Of a stretch of DNA of 64,000 nucleotides, positions 17,043 to 25,451 are shown in pieces. The stretch is from Kineobactrum salinum (GTDB lineage: Bacteria > Pseudomonadota > Gammaproteobacteria > Pseudomonadales > Halieaceae). Numbering within the stretch: position 1 is the first letter of the stretch; each line of letters starts with the position of its first letter. Location of the stretch: positions 2,914,001 through 2,978,000 of the forward strand of contig NZ_CP048711.1 in the NCBI RefSeq assembly GCF_010669285.1. The letters are read 5' to 3'. A model generated the notes under the pieces. The model worked only from the letters and a program-made list of their open reading frames with translations, searched no databases and had not been told where the DNA came from. The position numbers were made by a program, and so were the translations under genes.

Positions 17043-19280
17043 TCAGTCGCCGCCTGTGTCACCGGATCTGGCAGCGAGGTGGCGCGTGAGCAGGGCGGTG
17101 AATTCCTCTGCCGGCACCGGGTTGTTGAAGTAGAATCCCTGCACTTCATCGCAGGCATGTTCGCGCAGAAACACCACCTGCTCCTCGGATTCGACGCCCT
17201 GGGCCACCACAGTCAGACCCATGGTGCGGCCTATCTTGACGATGGCCTGGGCCAGGGCGTTGTCGTCGGCGGTGTCGGACAGGTCCCGAATGAAGGCCCG
17301 GTCTATCTTGATGGCATCGAGCGGCAATTCTCGCAGCATGGCGAGTGAGGAATAACCAACGCCGAAATTGTCTATCGCGATACGTACGCCCACTGCCTTG
17401 AGTCCGTTCAGCGCGGCCAGGGCCTGTTCAGTGTCACGCATCAGGATGGATTCATTGATTTCCAGTTCCAACAGGTTCGCAGCTACCCCGGTCTGCTGGA
17501 GGATGGCAGCGATGTCCTCCGCCAGGCTGGGGTCGAAGAACTGTTTCTCGGTCAGGTTTACCGCAATACTCACCTGGGTGAAGCCCTGTTGCTGCCAGCG
17601 GGCGTTTTGCTCGCAGACCGTCCGTAACACCCATTTACCGATGGGGATAGCAAGGCCTATTTCCTCGGCCAGAGGAAGGAATCGCATCGGCGCGACCAGC
17701 CCCAGGTCCGGATGCTGCCAGCGCAGCAATGCTTCCATGCCAGTGACAGCGCTCGTGGTCACGTCCTGCTTGGCCTGGTAGTACACCGTGAACTGGTCCA
17801 GTTCCAGGGCATGGCGCAGGCTGGATTCCAGGCTGAGCCGGTCCAGCGATTCCGTGTGCAGCTTTTCCGAGTAGATCTGGAAGTTGTTCTTGCCTTCCTC
17901 CTTGGCCCTGTACATCGCGATGTCCGCATTTTTGGTCAGGGTCTGTTCGTCGAGGCCGCTTTCGGGATAGGTCGCGATACCGATACTGGCGGTGACCCGG
18001 AATTCCTGCCCCGCCAGAATGTAGGGCCGGGCGATGGCGGCAATCATCTTGCGTGCCACCGTCGTGGTGTAGATTTCGTCGGTGATCTCGGGCAGGACCA
18101 CGACGAATTCGTCGCCCCCCAGGCGGGCGACGGTGTCGCTTTCGCGCACACAGCTTTTCAGCCTTGACCCCACTTCCTCCAGCAACTGGTCGCCCGCGTC
18201 GTGTCCCAGCGTGTCGTTGATCTGCTTGAAGTGATCCAGGTCCAGAAACAACACCCCGAGCTTCCTGTTGTGACGCTGCGCCTGGGCAATGCTCTGGGCC
18301 AGCAGCTTGCTGAACAGGCTGCGATTGGGTAGCCCGGTCAGACCGTCATGATAGGCCAGGTATTCGACCTGCCGGGCGTGCGCTATCCGGGCCCGTACTT
18401 CCTGCCTGCGGCTCCGGGCCAGTTTGTGGCTCATCAGCCCCATCAGCGCGAGAATCAACAGCAGCACCGCATTGGCCGCGGCAGTGCGCCAGTAGTAGGT
18501 GCGCACACGGGCTTCGGTAGGAGCCAATTGTTCCTTCCGGGACAGCGCGGCAGATACCGCCAGCGGAAAATCATAGAGCTGGCGGGCACCGAGATAGCGC
18601 TCCGTGCCGTCGATGGTGGATGTTATCAGCCGCACTTCGGTGTTCACGGCGTCGGGGTCGGGCACCAGGCGTTGATAGTCGATCTGGTCTCCGGCCGCCA
18701 CCTGATCCCCAGTGCGCCGCACCCGCACTACACCGTCGGTGCCCACCAGGCCGAGCATGCCCTGGGCGCCCATTTTCCCGGCTTCGAAGCCAGCGACGAA
18801 AAACGCGGCATCCACTGTGATAACGGCGGTCCCCGCGAAGCTGCCATCGGCTGTGTTCAGGCCCTGGCTGAAAGCCAGCTCCCATTCTCCGGATTGCGGA
18901 TCCCGTCGCGGTGGCGCCACCTGTAACTGTTCGCTGTCCGGCCTGGCAGGGGGTAGTTCACGGTAGTCCGCAGTGCTGTCGCCGTCCTGGGTGCTCGCTA
19001 TCAATTCGCGGTTCGGGTCCAGCAGGGCAACGGTAAACAGGAATGCCGGTGGCAGCAGGTTTCTCTGCTCCAACACCGTCAGGGCCGCATCCATCCCGTG
19101 TTGCTCGGAGGCGTACTGAAGCAACTGAAAGTCGCTGTCGATCTCGCGCAACACCCTTACTACCTGGGCCTCGTAGGTTTCGGTCTGGTCACGGGTCAAC
19201 AGCCGGGCTGCGGCCTCCGCATTGCGGCGTTCCACGTCGATCAGGTAGAACACTCCGGCCCACAGTCCCACGCTGATCAC
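17043..19280 (-). CDS. Membrane c-di-GMP protein with dCache-like sensor, GGDEF and degenerate EAL domains
   Basis: One N-terminal and one central membrane helix (near residue 270) bracket a periplasmic sensor region. Next comes a GGDEF domain with intact GGDEF (about residue 388) and an RxxD inhibitory site (RESD). The EAL domain has EAL at about 516, but DDFG reads DNFG (Asn638) and AEGVE reads AQGVE (Gln694), so phosphodiesterase activity is doubtful. The GTG start at 19280 lies inside the first membrane helix. A better ATG with a good ribosome site is at 19396, separated by a one-base frameshift at a C8 tract (19361-19368 on this strand), so the true protein is probably about 39 residues longer. 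Confidence 0.85.
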   Translation of the reverse strand: MISVGLWAGVFYLIDVERRNAEAAARLLTRDQTETYEAQVVRVLREIDSDFQLLQYASEQHGMDAALTVLEQRNLLPPAFLFTVALLDPNRELIASTQDGDSTADYRELPPARPDSEQLQVAPPRRDPQSGEWELAFSQGLNTADGSFAGTAVITVDAAFFVAGFEAGKMGAQGMLGLVGTDGVVRVRRTGDQVAAGDQIDYQRLVPDPDAVNTEVRLITSTIDGTERYLGARQLYDFPLAVSAALSRKEQLAPTEARVRTYYWRTAAANAVLLLILALMGLMSHKLARSRRQEVRARIAHARQVEYLAYHDGLTGLPNRSLFSKLLAQSIAQAQRHNRKLGVLFLDLDHFKQINDTLGHDAGDQLLEEVGSRLKSCVRESDTVARLGGDEFVVVLPEITDEIYTTTVARKMIAAIARPYILAGQEFRVTASIGIATYPESGLDEQTLTKNADIAMYRAKEEGKNNFQIYSEKLHTESLDRLSLESSLRHALELDQFTVYYQAKQDVTTSAVTGMEALLRWQHPDLGLVAPMRFLPLAEEIGLAIPIGKWVLRTVCEQNARWQQQGFTQVSIAVNLTEKQFFDPSLAEDIAAILQQTGVAANLLELEINESILMRDTEQALAALNGLKAVGVRIAIDNFGVGYSSLAMLRELPLDAIKIDRAFIRDLSDTADDNALAQAIVKIGRTMGLTVVAQGVESEEQVVFLREHACDEVQGFYFNNPVPAEEFTALLTRHLAARSGDTGGD

Positions 19281-19412
19281 CAGGCCGAAGGCGGGAAACA
19301 GGATGTGGGACTCGAGCAGGCGCTGGGTTGCTTTGCGCCATCGGCCGACGGGCTGTGGCCGGGGGGGGCCGGGGAGGTGGCAGTTTCCTCGGGCATGGTA
19401 GCCTCGTCCTCG

Positions 19413-19885
19413 CTAGGGAGACAGGTCCAGGGCCTTGACACTGCTGTCCAGGCTGGACTCGTCGATGTAGCCGATCATGCCGGGATTGCCCGCCACCAGT
19501 TGTTTCATTTCCTCATCGTTGGCAACCTGCCTGGGGGGCGGCCGCGGCCGGTAAACAGAATCTTCGACCAGTGAGATTTGATCTGGGCCGGGGACTGGCC
19601 CATGACATCACGATAAAATGCCCGCTGGGTCTCGCTGCCCTCCGCCTGGTCTACCGGAATGGCGCGCAACTCACCGGGAAAATAGCTGGAGCGGCCCAGG
19701 AAGATGTTCTGGACCTGGGACGCAGGCAGGGTATCCACCGGGATCGAGGGAGAGACGATAACGGCGACCTCGGCCCCGCAATGGAGGCTCACCAGTCCGC
19801 ACAGCGCTACGATAGCTGCCCTGAAGATCGTACCCAGCGGTTTCCGTCCTCTGTTGTCGCCGCATCGGGCGAGACAAATCAGCAT
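19413..19885 (-). pseudogene. Phosphate-binding-like periplasmic protein, frameshifted
   Basis: A signal peptide (FRAAIVALCGLVSLHCGAEVAV) is followed by a short PstS-like domain: VDTLPASQVQNIFLGRSSYFPG...AIPVDQAEGSETQRAFYRDVMG and HWSKILFTGRG. The frame as written stops at 19505. Adding one C to the six-C run (coding strand; 19533-19538) restores a 157-residue protein whose end, VAGNPGMIGYIDESSLDSSV, is the normal family C terminus, with its stop at 19413. AAGGA precedes the ATG. The restored gene would end 16 bp before the restored GGDEF-EAL start, and such proteins often sit upstream of diguanylate cyclases as putative ligand sensors. Sequencing error is the likeliest cause. Confidence 0.75.
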
Positions 19886-20176
19886 AGCGTCCTTTTGTGC
19901 TTACATGCCTTTTTGATGAATTATGGACGGGCCTGCCGGCCCCGGGGCCCTGACCTGACCGATCCCTGCAGGGCTTCTGGCAACACTAGCCTATCATTGG
20001 GAGCAAGGCAACGCTCAGAATACCGCGGAAATGACAGTTGCACGCCCCGGTTGGCGGCATCACAATCAGCTTGCGCGTGTCAACAGGTGGCGGCGGGCCA
20101 CCAAGCCGGTGGGTTTCGCATTTGCGCGGCAGTCATACTGAGCGGGGAATAATTGGCCCATGAGTCGTACCGGAGC

Positions 20177-21382
20177 ATGATCTACCAGCGCCACATACCG
20201 CCGGAGGAGCTGTTTGCTGCCCAGCTGGAAATGCTGATGCAGAACGGCCGCATTGCGACCATTGCCGCCAACCTGCTGGGCGTATTGGCGACCGTCGCTC
20301 TATTCTGGCAGTTTATGCCCCTTATGTGGCTGCTGCTGTGGGCCGGCGGGGTAATGGTCCTGCTGCTGGTCCGCTCGCGGTACATGAGCAACGCATTGCT
20401 GGAGCAGCGCTTCCGCACCCACCCGCGGCGCGTCTATTGGGGGCTGCTGCTGGGGTCGGTAGTGACCGGTCTGGTATGGTCCTCGGCATTCATCGCTGCG
20501 GCTCCGCAGACGCCAGCCAGCGTACACTATGTGTTCCTGCTGTTAATTTTCCTGGTGACCATCCTGTCCATGGGGGTGACGCTGGCCCTGCGCGAGTATT
20601 TCCTGGCACAGCTGTTCGCGGCACTCTGGCCCATCGCCTGGTGGTGCATGGTGCATTATTGGGATCAGCCCTACAATTTGCTGATCGGCTGGGTGACGCT
20701 GGGCATCTGCGCACTGTTGTTGCTGGTCAGCAATCGGGTGTATCTCTCCATCCGCAATCTGATAGCGGTAACCTGGGAGCGAGAGGCCATGGCCCGGGAC
20801 TTGGGCAATCTCACCGTGTCCCTGCGGGATCGCAACCGGCAGTTGCGCGACGCCCGCCGCCAGCTGACCGATCTCGCCAATGTTGATGAACTCACTGGTC
20901 TTGGCAACCGGCGGTTGGTCAATCGGGTGCTGCAGGAGGAGGTCAACCGCTCCCGGCGCAGTGGCACTGAACTGGCGATCATCATGCTGGATGTGGACTA
21001 TTTCAAGTCCTACAACGACAACCAGGGCCACCTGGCCGGTGACCGGGTATTGCAGCAACTGGCGGACGTTATGCAGCGGGCGGTAAACCGGGCGGGCGAG
21101 GTGGCGGCCCGCTACGGCGGTGAGGAGTTCATACTGATTCTGCCGGGGCTGGACCAGGATGCCGCGCTGGATATTGCCGGGCGCCTGCGGGAGCTGGTGG
21201 AACTGGCGCGAATCCCCCACGGGGATTCGCCCGTGTCGCCGTACATCACCGTCAGCCAGGGAATCGCCACAATGCAGAGCGGCAGCCAGTCGCTGCCTTC
21301 AGACCTGGTGCGGCGAGCGGACCAGGCCCTGTACCGGGCCAAGGCCGCCGGCCGCAATGCCATTGCAGTAACGTCTCAGTAA
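20177..21382 (+). CDS. Membrane diguanylate cyclase (GGDEF domain)
   Basis: About six N-terminal hydrophobic helices (residues 25-190) form a membrane sensor region, followed by a short coiled coil (LRDRNRQLRDARRQL) and a GGDEF domain. The domain has DELTGLGNRR, DVDYFKSYND, and an intact catalytic GGEEF at about residue 314. The inhibitory RxxD site reads RAGE, so product feedback is probably absent. It should synthesise c-di-GMP from GTP. The start is unsettled: ATG 20177 has GGAG immediately before it, while an in-frame TTG at 20153 follows GGGGA by 4 bp. Confidence 0.85.
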   Translation: MIYQRHIPPEELFAAQLEMLMQNGRIATIAANLLGVLATVALFWQFMPLMWLLLWAGGVMVLLLVRSRYMSNALLEQRFRTHPRRVYWGLLLGSVVTGLVWSSAFIAAAPQTPASVHYVFLLLIFLVTILSMGVTLALREYFLAQLFAALWPIAWWCMVHYWDQPYNLLIGWVTLGICALLLLVSNRVYLSIRNLIAVTWEREAMARDLGNLTVSLRDRNRQLRDARRQLTDLANVDELTGLGNRRLVNRVLQEEVNRSRRSGTELAIIMLDVDYFKSYNDNQGHLAGDRVLQQLADVMQRAVNRAGEVAARYGGEEFILILPGLDQDAALDIAGRLRELVELARIPHGDSPVSPYITVSQGIATMQSGSQSLPSDLVRRADQALYRAKAAGRNAIAVTSQ

Positions 21383-21412
21383 CGATTGACCGCTCTCCGG
21401 TCGATGTCTCGG

Positions 21413-21811
21413 CTAGTCGGTCGGGTAATCCTTGAAGCGGTGGATCTGGCGTCTTTGCCGTTTGCTGGGGCGCTGCGCCGGCCGGTCTATCATGCCGCCG
21501 GCAGCCTTGCGGGCTGCGCTTTCCCTTTCGCGCCGGGAAATACTGGCTTGCGTTTCGCTATACAACTGCTGTGCCTCGCTGGCGCCGCGGCGCTGGTCGG
21601 ACAGCGCGCTGACAACCACTTCCTTCAGGTCCCAGCCCTGGCGTATCTCCAGCACCTCACCCACCGCGATTTCCTTCGACACCTTGACCCGCTGGCCCGC
21701 CAGCTGCACCTTGCCGCCCTCAATGGCGGCCTTGGCCAGGCTGCGGGTCTTGAAAAAGCGTGCCGCCCACAGCCACTTGTCCAGCCGCAGCTTGTCTTCC
21801 GCGGTATTCAC
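21413..21811 (-). CDS. hslR: Heat shock protein 15, S4 RNA-binding domain
   Basis: Hsp15 binds free 50S subunits carrying nascent chains and helps recycle stalled ribosomes. The N-terminal S4 domain reads LRLDKWLWAARFFKTRSLAK, with GGKVQLAGQRVK following. The C-terminal tail is rich in Arg and Lys (RPSKRQRRQIHRFK), as in the family. Length 132 against 133 in E. coli. Its ATG overlaps the yrfG stop by 4 bp, and hslR-yrfG adjacency is conserved in gammaproteobacteria. Confidence 0.93.
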   Translation of the reverse strand: MNTAEDKLRLDKWLWAARFFKTRSLAKAAIEGGKVQLAGQRVKVSKEIAVGEVLEIRQGWDLKEVVVSALSDQRRGASEAQQLYSETQASISRRERESAARKAAGGMIDRPAQRPSKRQRRQIHRFKDYPTD

Positions 21812-22494
21812 GCAGACGAGGCCTGCAAGGCCGGGCAGAGGATGCCAGGCATGATCTCGTCGAAATGGTGAATGCCGGGAAAGCGGGTGTCGAGCCGCTT
21901 CTGGCGTTGGCTGTCGGGCTGCAACAAGGTGAGCAGGTGGGCGATGCCGTAACGGCGGGCGGAATCCAGCACGTTCTCGGTGTCATCGATCAGCAGCGTC
22001 CGCGCCGGGTCGAACGGGTGCAGGAGCTGCAGCTTGTGCCAGAAGGCCTGTTCTTCCTTGGGCGCTTCCAGGTCGTGCGAAACCACCAGACGATCGAACC
22101 AGCGACTGATATCAACCTGCGCCATTTTTATCGCGAGCGTCTCGCGGTGGGCATTGGTGACCATAACCACCTCCCGCGGGCTGGCGTGCAACTGCTGCAG
22201 GAATTCCAGCGCGAACGGGCGCAGGCAGATCATGTGCTGCAATTCGCGCTTCAGTGCCGCAATGTCCATATCGAGTTGGGCGGACCAGTAGTCCAGCGAG
22301 TACCAGTTCAGGGTACCCTGGTTGTTGCCGAAGCGGCTGTGCAGCGTTTCTGAGGCGTGTTCCTCGGGAAGACCGTGCTGGCGCGCATACAGGCGCGGCA
22401 GGTGGTCCATCCAGAAGTAATTGTCGAAATGCAGGTCCAGCAGGGTGCCGTCCATGTCCAGCAGAACCGTATCGATGCTGTCCCAGTCGATCAT
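21808..22494 (-). CDS. yrfG: HAD-family GMP/IMP nucleotidase
   Basis: HAD-superfamily 5'-nucleotidase for purine monophosphates. Motif I is VLLDMDGTLLDLHFDN, motif II VVMVTNAHRET, and motif IV LLIDDTENVLDSARRYG. ATG 22494 is chosen because the HAD domain begins right there; the frame is open further upstream, but that stretch is antisense to cysQ and looks non-coding. It is 228 residues, matching YrfG. Translationally coupled to hslR and divergent from cysQ. Confidence 0.92.
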   Translation of the reverse strand: MIDWDSIDTVLLDMDGTLLDLHFDNYFWMDHLPRLYARQHGLPEEHASETLHSRFGNNQGTLNWYSLDYWSAQLDMDIAALKRELQHMICLRPFALEFLQQLHASPREVVMVTNAHRETLAIKMAQVDISRWFDRLVVSHDLEAPKEEQAFWHKLQLLHPFDPARTLLIDDTENVLDSARRYGIAHLLTLLQPDSQRQKRLDTRFPGIHHFDEIMPGILCPALQASSA

Positions 22495-22656
22495 ATACGT
22501 GGACCATTGTTGCCTTGGACGATGCATTATGCCGGTTTCTGCCGGCGGTTGCAGCAGGGCGCGAAAGACACAGAACGAAGCCGCCATTGGCGGGACAAGC
22601 GCTGTATCGCGATCTGGCGGTGGTATACTGACCTCCCTCAGCTGCCGGATGCTACC

Positions 22657-23525
22657 GTGCAAGATCTGCTTGAACTCGTTGAACCGCTGCGCCGCCTTTG
22701 TTTTGAAGCAGGGGAGCTCATTTGCCGGCATTACCACGCGCCGGGCGAAACCAGTGTCGAGGCCAAGGCCGACCATTCGCCGCTGACTCACGCGGATCTG
22801 GATTCCCATATTCATCTGCGCGATGGGTTGGCGCGGCTCGCGCCGCAGTGGCCGCTGCTGTCTGAGGAATCTTCTGCCGCGCACAAGGCTCACCGGTTGC
22901 AGTGGCCCTGTTACTGGCTGGTGGATCCGCTCGATGGTACCCGGGAATTCATTGAGGGGAGCGGAGAATTCACGATCAATGTGGCGCTGATCCGGGAGCA
23001 CCGGCCGGTGTTGGGCCTGCTCTATATCCCCTGCGCAAAATCGCCTATCTGGGAATTCCCGGACACCTGGCCGCCAGCTACCATAGCGATGACGGCATGA
23101 GCTGGAACACCCGGCCACTGGCGACCCGTCCGCTGCAGAGAGCTGCGGGGTTGACTGTGCTGGCCAGCCGGCGCCACCAGAACCCGCGCCTGGATGCCTG
23201 CCTGGAGTGGCTGGCCGCGCGCCGGGGGCCGCTGCGGCGCGACAACAGTGGCAGCGCGCTCAAATTTTGCCAACTGGCGGCAGGCGAGGGGGATTTCTAT
23301 CCTCGCTTTTCGCCCTGTTGCGAGTGGGATGTGGCTGCGGGCCAGGCAGTGCTGGAGGCTGCGGGCGGCAGCGTGCTGGGCCTGGATGGCCTGCCGTTGC
23401 GCTATAACTGCCGGGACACGCTGATGAGCCCGCATTTCTATGCCATTGCCGATGCCGGGCACCCATTGTGGCGCGAACTGCTGGCTTTTCAGGCAAGTCT
23501 GGAAGCGGATGACGCGGGGCGCTGA
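22657..23525 (+). pseudogene. cysQ: 3'(2'),5'-bisphosphate nucleotidase, frameshifted
   Basis: CysQ hydrolyses 3'-phosphoadenosine 5'-phosphate, a by-product of sulfate assimilation. The first part carries SEESSAAH and the metal-binding WLVDPLDGTREFIEGSGEFT. The second part, in another frame from about 23031, carries CCEWDVAAGQAVLEAAGG (WDxAA) and the normal C terminus. Adding one C to the four-C run at 23028-23031 joins them as LLYIPLRKIAYLGIPG, as expected for the family. The start is GTG 22657. Since the rest is well conserved, an indel error in the sequence is likelier than real inactivation. Confidence 0.85.
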
Positions 23526-23606
23526 GGCGGGCCTTGTGTAGCCAAAGCAAGAGGGTATAGAGTTAGCCGCTGTCAGGGTGATCCCGGTGCTGGAGCCAAA
23601 CACTGT

Positions 23607-23855
23607 ATGAATGAACCGCCGCGCAACACCTTTGGTACCGGGCCGGAAGACGCTGCCAATGAGGAACTCACACCAGCGATGCGGTTGTTGCAGATGATGG
23701 CAAGACACCGGGCGCTGGACGAGAAAATCGCCGAACTGTACGAATTCCCCTACAAGAATCAGATCCTGCTGCAGCGCCTGAAGAAGGAAAAGCTGCGCCT
23801 GAAGGACAGTATCGAACGGCTCAAGGATGAATTGATTCCCGACTTGAACGCTTAG
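23607..23855 (+). CDS. YdcH family protein (DUF465)
   Basis: A small 82-residue cytoplasmic helical protein. The C-terminal half matches DUF465: LDEKIAELYEFP...LLQRLKKEKLRLKDSIERL, a short alpha-helical hairpin. No function is established for the family. It follows cysQ by 81 bp and is convergent with ectD, with a GC-rich hairpin between them. Confidence 0.85.
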   Translation: MNEPPRNTFGTGPEDAANEELTPAMRLLQMMARHRALDEKIAELYEFPYKNQILLQRLKKEKLRLKDSIERLKDELIPDLNA

Positions 23856-23890
23856 CAACCGGCAACAGTGCCCGGCTCCGGCTGCCGGCG

Positions 23891-23921
23891 CGGCTGGCCA
23901 CGCGACTTGCGCGACCAGCCG
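23891..23921. terminator. Candidate bidirectional terminator hairpin
   Basis: Inverted arms CGGCTGG and CCAGCCG enclose a 17-base loop that contains a further CGCG/CGCG pairing. It lies between convergent ydcH and ectD. The T-tract is weak, so intrinsic termination is plausible but not certain. Confidence 0.4.
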
Positions 23922-23929
23922 TTACTGTC

Positions 23930-24853
23930 TCAGGCTGCCAACTCCTGCGGCTGCAAAGGCTGCGGCAGTGGCTGCAGTGGTGCAGCCTCGCGATCACAGA
24001 GGTAATCGGGCCGCGGCGGCAGGCCGCCAAAAGGCGCCACTATCGGGTTTTCCGCGCTGTTGTAGACAAACATCAAAATGCTGCGCGGATCCGCCGAGAT
24101 ATTGTCGGGCGAGCCGTGCAGCAGGTTGCAGTCGTGCAGTACCAGCGTTCCGGCACCTCCCTCAATGGCCCGGATCGGGCGATCCTGCAACAGGCTGCGC
24201 ATGGTCTCGTGCCGGGGCACACCCAGATTCTGACGCTTCAGCGAGGTACGGTAATTCTCGCGCCCGGTTTTGCCGGCACAGGATACGTAGTGCTTGTGGG
24301 AGCCCGGGATGACATAGAGCGGACCATTGCAGGCGTGATTGTCGGTGAGCATGATCCAGGCGGTGACCGCGCGCATGCGCTCCATACCGTCCTCCACATG
24401 CCAGGTTTCAAAATCCGAGTGCCAGGGAAAGGATTTGCCGCGGAAGGCGGGCTTGATATTGATGCGCGACTGCATCAGCGTCGCGCTGGAACCGAGAATC
24501 TGCTCTACCGGCTGCAGCAGGCGCGGGTCGCGCATGAGGCGGTCCAGCAGTGAACTCCAGGCGTGCACCCGGAACAGGGTGCGTGGCTCGTCACTGTCCG
24601 GCTCGGTGTACAGGTCCTCGTCGCCGGCCATGCGCTGTTTGAGTGACGCCAGTTCCCGCCGGATCGGGTCCAGCATGTCGGCACACAGGTCGGGCAATAT
24701 CAGGTAGCCGTCGCGCTCGAAGCTGGCCAGCTGGTCCTGGTTCAGAGCGTGGGCTTGTCCGGGTTGGGGGCCGCCGTAGACCACCGGGTCCAGGCGGGGA
24801 TGGATGGCTTCTGCGCCACCGGTTCGTGAAGCATAGGGGTCGTGTTGGACCAT
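23930..24853 (-). CDS. ectD: Ectoine hydroxylase (phytanoyl-CoA dioxygenase family)
   Basis: Fe(II)/2-oxoglutarate dioxygenase converting the osmolyte ectoine to 5-hydroxyectoine. The EctD signature is present almost exactly: FPWHSDFETWHVEDGMERMR, which carries the iron ligands His and Asp. It is followed by AVTAWIMLTDNHACNGPLYV, IPGSHKHYVSC and LVLHDCNLLHGSPDN (distal His). The protein is 307 residues, as usual. ATG 24853 follows AGGAGG by 9 bp. No ectABC genes are nearby, so the substrate must come from a locus elsewhere or from uptake. Confidence 0.92.
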   Translation of the reverse strand: MVQHDPYASRTGGAEAIHPRLDPVVYGGPQPGQAHALNQDQLASFERDGYLILPDLCADMLDPIRRELASLKQRMAGDEDLYTEPDSDEPRTLFRVHAWSSLLDRLMRDPRLLQPVEQILGSSATLMQSRINIKPAFRGKSFPWHSDFETWHVEDGMERMRAVTAWIMLTDNHACNGPLYVIPGSHKHYVSCAGKTGRENYRTSLKRQNLGVPRHETMRSLLQDRPIRAIEGGAGTLVLHDCNLLHGSPDNISADPRSILMFVYNSAENPIVAPFGGLPPRPDYLCDREAAPLQPLPQPLQPQELAA

Positions 24854-24965
24854 AAGGGGCATCCTCCTGACCGAAGTACGGTGTTTGTTTGCTGTGTGAT
24901 AACGGTGTGGAACGGGCGGCCGGGACGCCCGAGCCACTAAGTCCACGGCAGGATAACTGAGGGCG

Positions 24966-25451
24966 CTAGGGCTGAATTTCAAGTCTGCCTTGCAATTGTG
25001 CGCCCTCCAGGCACAGCAGGGTGTGTTTCAGATCCAGGCCCCCGGCGTAACCGGTGAGCTGGCCGTTGCTGCCTATCACCCGATGGCAGGGAATCACGAT
25101 CGGCAACGGGTTGCGGCCATTGGCGGCGCCTACCGCGCGGCTGGCTGTCGGTCTGCGCAGCGCGAGGGCAATGTCGCGGTAGCTGCGCAGCTCGCCATAG
25201 GGAATGGATTGCAGAACCTGCCAGACCTGCTGCTGGAAAGGGCTGCCCCGCGGTGCCAGCGGCAGGTCGAAGTGGCGGCGGGTGCCCGCGAAGTACTCCT
25301 GTAACTGGTATCGGGCACGCTGTAGTACCGAGTCATCGGGAGTGTCAGGGGCACCGTTGTGCTGCTCCGGAAAATGGATTGCCCACAGCGCGCCGCTGTC
25401 GCTGAGCAGCTGCAGGGGTCCCAGGGGGCTGTCCATGGTGCACGAGTTCAT
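24966..25451 (-). CDS. ogt: Methylated-DNA--protein-cysteine S-methyltransferase
   Basis: Suicide repair protein that transfers alkyl groups from O6-alkylguanine to its own cysteine. The active site [21 protein letters not shown] is canonical, preceded by [18 protein letters not shown] and the helix-turn-helix arginine finger [13 protein letters not shown]. 161 residues. Its ATG overlaps the upstream glycosylase gene by 4 bp, giving a two-gene alkylation-repair operon. Confidence 0.95.
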   Translation of the reverse strand: MNSCTMDSPLGPLQLLSDSGALWAIHFPEQHNGAPDTPDDSVLQRARYQLQEYFAGTRRHFDLPLAPRGSPFQQQVWQVLQSIPYGELRSYRDIALALRRPTASRAVGAANGRNPLPIVIPCHRVIGSNGQLTGYAGGLDLKHTLLCLEGAQLQGRLEIQP

